Shown: in pieces, positions 7,375-10,333 of the stretch
How the letters are laid out: every line of letters starts with the position of its first letter
How positions within the stretch are numbered: position 1 is the first letter of the stretch
Assembly: GCA_028679325.1 (NCBI GenBank)
Contig: JAJRBS010000122.1
Location: 1-10,333, forward strand
DNA length: 10,333 nt
Source: Methanoregulaceae archaeon
GTDB taxonomy: Archaea > Halobacteriota > Methanomicrobia > Methanomicrobiales > Methanospirillaceae
Reading direction: 5' to 3'
Notes under the pieces: model-generated
The model's database searches: none
What the model was told of the DNA's origin: nothing
Seen by the model: only the letters and a program-made list of their open reading frames with translations
Translations under genes and position numbers: made by a program

Positions 7375-7397
7375 TGAGCAGGGGCCTACCGGTATCC

Positions 7398-7886
7398 ATG
7401 CCGACCTGTATCATCTTTCACTCGTATTCAGGGATCACCCGCGGGATTGCGGAGAAGATCGAGAAGGCCTGCGGGGGGAGGCTCATCGAGGTTGTTCCCC
7501 GGAAGGCGTACAATAAGCTGACCGTCTACCTTGCCGGAGGGAGAAGGGCCATGAAGGGGGAGGCGGACCCCGTCGACCCGGAAAGGATCGATGTCGCTGC
7601 CTGTGACCTGCTGGTGATCGGGACCCCGGTCTGGGCCGGAAATCCGACACCGGTCATCAATGGGGCCATAGCCGGCCTCGCGAACTGCGAGGGGAAGAGC
7701 GCGGTCCTCTTTGCAACATGCGGGGTGCAGGCCGGAAAAACGCTGGAGGTCATGACCCGGGCCCTGGAGACAAAGGGTGTAGTGGTCAAGGCATCAATTG
7801 TCTTCTCCCGAAAAGAGATCGGTGACGAGAAAAATGTTCAGGAACTGGTAGATGCCGTGAAGACCGCACAGGCTGCCGGGCCCTGA
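7398..7886 (+). CDS. Flavodoxin-like FMN-binding protein
   Basis: From ATG 7398 the product has 162 residues, normal for a short-chain flavodoxin or the flavodoxin module of NADPH-dependent FMN reductases. The first strand and FMN phosphate loop are CIIFHSYSGITRGIA (4-18). The second flavin contact is VIGTPVWAGNPTPVI (73-87), with W79 placed to stack on the isoalloxazine. The third loop is FATCGVQAGKT (105-115). A soluble one- or two-electron carrier or quinone/flavin reductase is the likely role; the partner is unknown. The frame stays open back to 7095 and includes an ATG at 7266, but that extension overlaps the divergent M24 gene or its promoter and precedes the beta-1 strand that normally starts this family. 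The leaderless promoter at 7361-7374 fits the chosen start. It is transcribed divergently from the M24 gene. Confidence 0.85.
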   Translation: MPTCIIFHSYSGITRGIAEKIEKACGGRLIEVVPRKAYNKLTVYLAGGRRAMKGEADPVDPERIDVAACDLLVIGTPVWAGNPTPVINGAIAGLANCEGKSAVLFATCGVQAGKTLEVMTRALETKGVVVKASIVFSRKEIGDEKNVQELVDAVKTAQAAGP

Positions 7887-7914
7887 GTAAGGTGCGGCTT
7901 TGATCCCTCCCTGT

Positions 7915-7929
7915 CGAAAGACTCTATAT
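7915..7929 (+). promoter_or_regulatory. BRE/TATA promoter of the small membrane protein gene
   Basis: CGAAAGACTCTATAT has a BRE-like CGAAA followed by CTATAT, centred about 27 bases before the ATG at 7953. No ribosome-binding site lies between, so the mRNA is probably leaderless. It has the same design as the element at 7361-7374. Confidence 0.6.
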
Positions 7930-7952
7930 CCCTGTCCGGCAAACCTGAGATC

Positions 7953-8375
7953 ATGCGAAGGGATCTCCTTATCATCGCAGTGATCGTGCTGGCGGTCATT
8001 CTCGTCGTTGCCGTCGCCGCTTCCCTGCTCTTTGGCCCTGCTTCAGCCGACATCCTCTCGGTCTCGACAGACAAGGATCTCTACCATTCGAACGAGATAA
8101 TGCACGTGACTGTTGAAGTGTCATCCTCGCGATCTCTCGACAACACCACCCTCCTGTTCTCCGGCATCGAGGACCGTTACGGGGACTTCAAGCTGAATGA
8201 CACTCTGTCAGCCAACCTCACGCCGGGGACAAACACCCTCGTCTATGAGCACACGATGCCTTCCTGTTCCCATTGCTCCGGGCTCGATCCCGGCGACTAC
8301 CAGTTCAATGTCACGCTCGGGCGAAACGGTGCCATCCTTGACACGGTAAACCACACCATCCGGATCGAGCAATGA
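7953..8375 (+). CDS. Small membrane-anchored extracellular Ig-like protein, function unknown
   Basis: This 140-residue protein begins with two Arg and a long hydrophobic segment (about 5-28) that acts as a signal anchor or uncleaved signal peptide. The rest, about 33-140, should lie outside the cell. It reads as a beta-sandwich of immunoglobulin type: an opening TDKDLYHSNEIMHVTVEV, alternating hydrophobic strands, and a closing GDYQFNVTL. There are five N-X-T sequons (N64, N82, N88, N119, N133), suggesting N-glycosylation, and one CxxC pair (C105, C108) in SCSHCSG that could form a disulfide or bind metal. No specific family was recognised. The gene stands alone, with its own leaderless promoter (7915-7929) and a T8 terminator (8388-8395). 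Real gene: confident. Role: unknown, possibly cell-surface. Confidence 0.75.
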   Translation: MRRDLLIIAVIVLAVILVVAVAASLLFGPASADILSVSTDKDLYHSNEIMHVTVEVSSSRSLDNTTLLFSGIEDRYGDFKLNDTLSANLTPGTNTLVYEHTMPSCSHCSGLDPGDYQFNVTLGRNGAILDTVNHTIRIEQ

Positions 8376-8387
8376 GAAGTGAAACCA

Positions 8388-8395
8388 TTTTTTTT
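8388..8395 (+). terminator. T8 terminator after the small membrane protein
   Basis: Eight consecutive T begin 12 bases after the TGA stop at 8373-8375. This fits archaeal oligo-U termination. The remaining 139 bases up to the convergent kinase stop (8396-8534) show no recognisable gene, RNA or repeat. Confidence 0.6.
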
Positions 8396-8534
8396 GCCGA
8401 CGATCCCGTTTGAACTTACCATCCCGCTTCGGCTCTTCTCCTGCAGATGGAGCGAGGTCTGGAGGTCGTGATGAGGATCTGTTCCGATGCATTCATCCCG
8501 AAGTCGACATCCCGGATGAGAATAACCTGACGGG

Positions 8535-10333
8535 CTATCCGGTCGGAACCCGCCTCATCGGGCAGACATTCGCACCCTCCATGTCTCCCGCGGCCCATGA
8601 GTACCTCTCCCGGATGGTGGGGGGGAGCTCGTCCTCCGGGATGGCGACGAAACCATAGTGGGTGTAGAAGCCGGTGAGGTTTCGCACCGAGTGCATGTAC
8701 AGGGGGTCATGTCCGCAGGCCTCCACCAGCCCCCAGGTCGCGGCGTTGGCATGCCCGTGCCCCCGGTGCCGCTCCGGGGTGAAGATCCCGTCCACCTCGA
8801 ATCCGTCCGGGTGCCACCGGCAGCGTGCCAGAGAGACCGCCTCGCCGCCGGCAAAGGCGGCAAAGATCCGGTCGATGTCCGGATCGCCGGTGGTCTGGTG
8901 GTAATCCACCCAGAGGGCATCGGCAACCGGGAACTCGGCGGAGAGCAGCTCCCGGACAATTGTTCCGCTCGAATGCCGGTTGCCCCGGGCCTCTGCCTCC
9001 TTCCCGGATGGTACCGGAAGGGGCGGGGCCTCCACGCCCCTCCCTTCGATCCGGTAGTTCTCTTCAGGGACCCGGATCACGAAGCGGGCTCCTTTCCCTG
9101 GCCTTCCTTCCTCGACCATGGTCATCCCGGTGACACCGAGGATCTGCCTGCAGATGAAGAGGCCGAGACCCGAGTGGCCGCCCGAGTCATAGGCAAAGAT
9201 CTTCTCCTTCATGTCGGCAGGGATGCCGATGCCGTCATCCTCAATGATGAGATCGATACCCTCCGACGTCTGCCGGTAAGTCACGACCACGGAACTGATA
9301 CTTCCCCCGTGCCGTATGGCGTTTTCCACCACATGGAGAAGCACGTTACCGAGCAGCGGGTCGGCGTAGATCTCGAGCCTTTCGGTCCAGAAACGGAGGG
9401 GCACCCCCGCGGTATTCTCCCTCACGCCCGAAGTTTCAAGCACCCGCTGTACTGCAACCCAGCCCGGTGGCGAGGTGCCGAGTTCCTGGTAGGTCCCGGT
9501 CAGGGTGAGCTGGCGGGCAAGGTTCCCTGCCATCGCTCTGACGCGGGAGATGAGGCCCGATGCCGGGCCTTCCCGGACACCGGCACCTGCGGAATCGATG
9601 GTGGCGATGATCTCGCCAAGCGTGCGGTGAAGATGGTCGGCCGAGATCCGGTTAAGGACGTGAAGCTTGTCGTTTGCAGCCTGGAGGGCATGTTCCGCGG
9701 CGACCCGGCGGGTCACGTCCACGAAAGTGATGATGGCCCTGTCAACGGGGAGGGCCGCCATGGAGAGGAGTACCTGCCGGGTCTCCCCTCCGGCCGTGGT
9801 CAGCCCCGTCTCCAGGGCATAGACCTTCTTTTCGCTGACAAACCGGGAGAGGATTTCCTTTGCCTCGTCCTTGTCCCAGAAGGAGGACAGGGGTGCTCCC
9901 TTCATGGCCGCATGGTCCAACCCGAGGATCGATGCGGCGTTCCAGTTAGCCTCTTCAACCACCCACCCATTTTCGTCGTGCCGGACGAGGATGCTCCCTC
10001 CCTCCGAATAGTCGAACAGCCCACGGTACAGGCTCTCCTGTCCCCGCAACCGGAGGGTAAGGAGGGCCACCAGGCCGCCGATGGCCATGACCACAACAAC
10101 CCGGATGAGGGCCTCTGCTGCCGCCATCGTCGCTGCGCCTTCGAAGGTAATGACCATCAGGAGATATATCCCCCCGATCAGGCTGGAGAAGGGGAGTCCC
10201 CACCGGGGATACCGGTAGGAGGCAATAACCACAGGGATGTAGAGGAGGTGAGGGAGTACGATGGTTATTCCGGATATGAGCCCGGCCAGGTTTGCACCGA
10301 GAGCAATGACCGCGGTCGCGATGATCCCGATAT
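8535..10333 (-). CDS. Membrane PAS sensor histidine kinase fused to a GNAT acetyltransferase; 5' end cut by the window
   Basis: The frame is open from the TAG at 8537-8535 to the right edge (598 visible residues); the GTG at 10232 lies inside a membrane region, so the true start is outside. In protein order: hydrophobic segments (edge to about 10050, including LLYIPVVIASYRYP), a PAS domain (about 10031-9693, ending in FVDVTRRV), a DHp-like helical region (9692-9468), a HATPase domain (9371-9069; VVENAIRHG, EDDGIGIP, GLGLF), then a GNAT domain (about 9002-8553; RGHGHA acetyl-CoA loop at 8765-8748, then FYTHYGF). The phosphoacceptor box reads ISADHLHRTL where relatives have ITRHDILNQL, so the usual His is Asp and His is one position later. 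It probably senses a signal through the membrane or PAS domain. Whether it autophosphorylates, and what the acetyltransferase modifies, is unknown. Domain calls are firm; fusion as one polypeptide is what the reading frame shows. Confidence 0.85.
   Translation of the reverse strand, partial: IGIIATAVIALGANLAGLISGITIVLPHLLYIPVVIASYRYPRWGLPFSSLIGGIYLLMVITFEGAATMAAAEALIRVVVVMAIGGLVALLTLRLRGQESLYRGLFDYSEGGSILVRHDENGWVVEEANWNAASILGLDHAAMKGAPLSSFWDKDEAKEILSRFVSEKKVYALETGLTTAGGETRQVLLSMAALPVDRAIITFVDVTRRVAAEHALQAANDKLHVLNRISADHLHRTLGEIIATIDSAGAGVREGPASGLISRVRAMAGNLARQLTLTGTYQELGTSPPGWVAVQRVLETSGVRENTAGVPLRFWTERLEIYADPLLGNVLLHVVENAIRHGGSISSVVVTYRQTSEGIDLIIEDDGIGIPADMKEKIFAYDSGGHSGLGLFICRQILGVTGMTMVEEGRPGKGARFVIRVPEENYRIEGRGVEAPPLPVPSGKEAEARGNRHSSGTIVRELLSAEFPVADALWVDYHQTTGDPDIDRIFAAFAGGEAVSLARCRWHPDGFEVDGIFTPERHRGHGHANAATWGLVEACGHDPLYMHSVRNLTGFYTHYGFVAIPEDELPPTIRERYSWAAGDMEGANVCPMRRVPTG
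9033..9044 (-). promoter_or_regulatory. Possible internal ribosome-binding site and GTG start before the GNAT domain
   Basis: On the minus strand GGGAGGGGC is followed directly by an in-frame GTG (9035-9033), at the junction between the end of the kinase ATPase domain and the acetyltransferase. Initiation here would give a 166-residue GNAT protein, a normal stand-alone size. The GC-rich context makes purine runs common, so this is only suggestive. Confidence 0.3.

Noticed and set aside
7095..7397. N-terminal extension of the flavodoxin-like gene
   Set aside because: It would overlap the start of the divergent M24 gene, adds residues ahead of the beta-1 strand that normally begins flavodoxins, and ignores the promoter at 7361-7374.
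8410..8658. Plus-strand open frame of 82 codons after the T8 terminator
   Set aside because: Half of it is opposite the conserved GNAT C-terminus, no family is recognisable, and no promoter is seen before it.

Overview
The window looks like chromosomal DNA from a GC-rich methanogenic archaeon, most likely order Methanomicrobiales. This is inference, based on four things. The threonyl-tRNA synthetase is archaeal type, with a D-aminoacyl-deacylase-like editing domain. The sensor kinase has a membrane and PAS layout and an ATPase style typical of that order. Promoters are archaeal TATA/BRE elements, two of them placed for leaderless transcripts. Several genes end in short oligo-T tracts. No tRNA, rRNA, CRISPR array, insertion sequence or phage gene was seen.

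Layout. On the plus strand: the 3' part of a protein with two META (HslJ-like) domains (3-689), dCTP deaminase (789-1346) and threonyl-tRNA synthetase (1412-3241). thrS meets a three-gene minus-strand block head-on, with only 12 bases between the stop codons. Read in its own direction the block is an M24-family metallopeptidase-like protein (7210-6020), a bacterial-type homospermidine synthase (5937-4477) and an ornithine/lysine decarboxylase (4465-3254). A divergent promoter region (7211-7397) separates it from a plus-strand flavodoxin-like gene (7398-7886), followed by a small membrane-anchored Ig-like protein (7953-8375). The window ends in a minus-strand gene cut by the right edge: membrane segments, PAS, histidine-kinase core and a C-terminal GNAT acetyltransferase domain (8535-10333).

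How the genes fit together. The decarboxylase and homospermidine synthase are 11 bases apart and form a coherent two-step route: a basic amino acid is decarboxylated to a diamine (putrescine), and two diamines are condensed to sym-homospermidine. dCTP deaminase supplies dUMP or dUTP for thymidylate synthesis, and ThrRS is housekeeping; these two appear to be transcribed separately.

Most unusual point. The last gene joins a sensor kinase to an acetyltransferase. Its expected phosphoacceptor box is altered (Asp-His where relatives have His-Asp), while the ATP-binding site looks intact. A GTG codon behind a purine-rich, Shine-Dalgarno-like stretch just before the acetyltransferase domain leaves open that this domain is also made separately.
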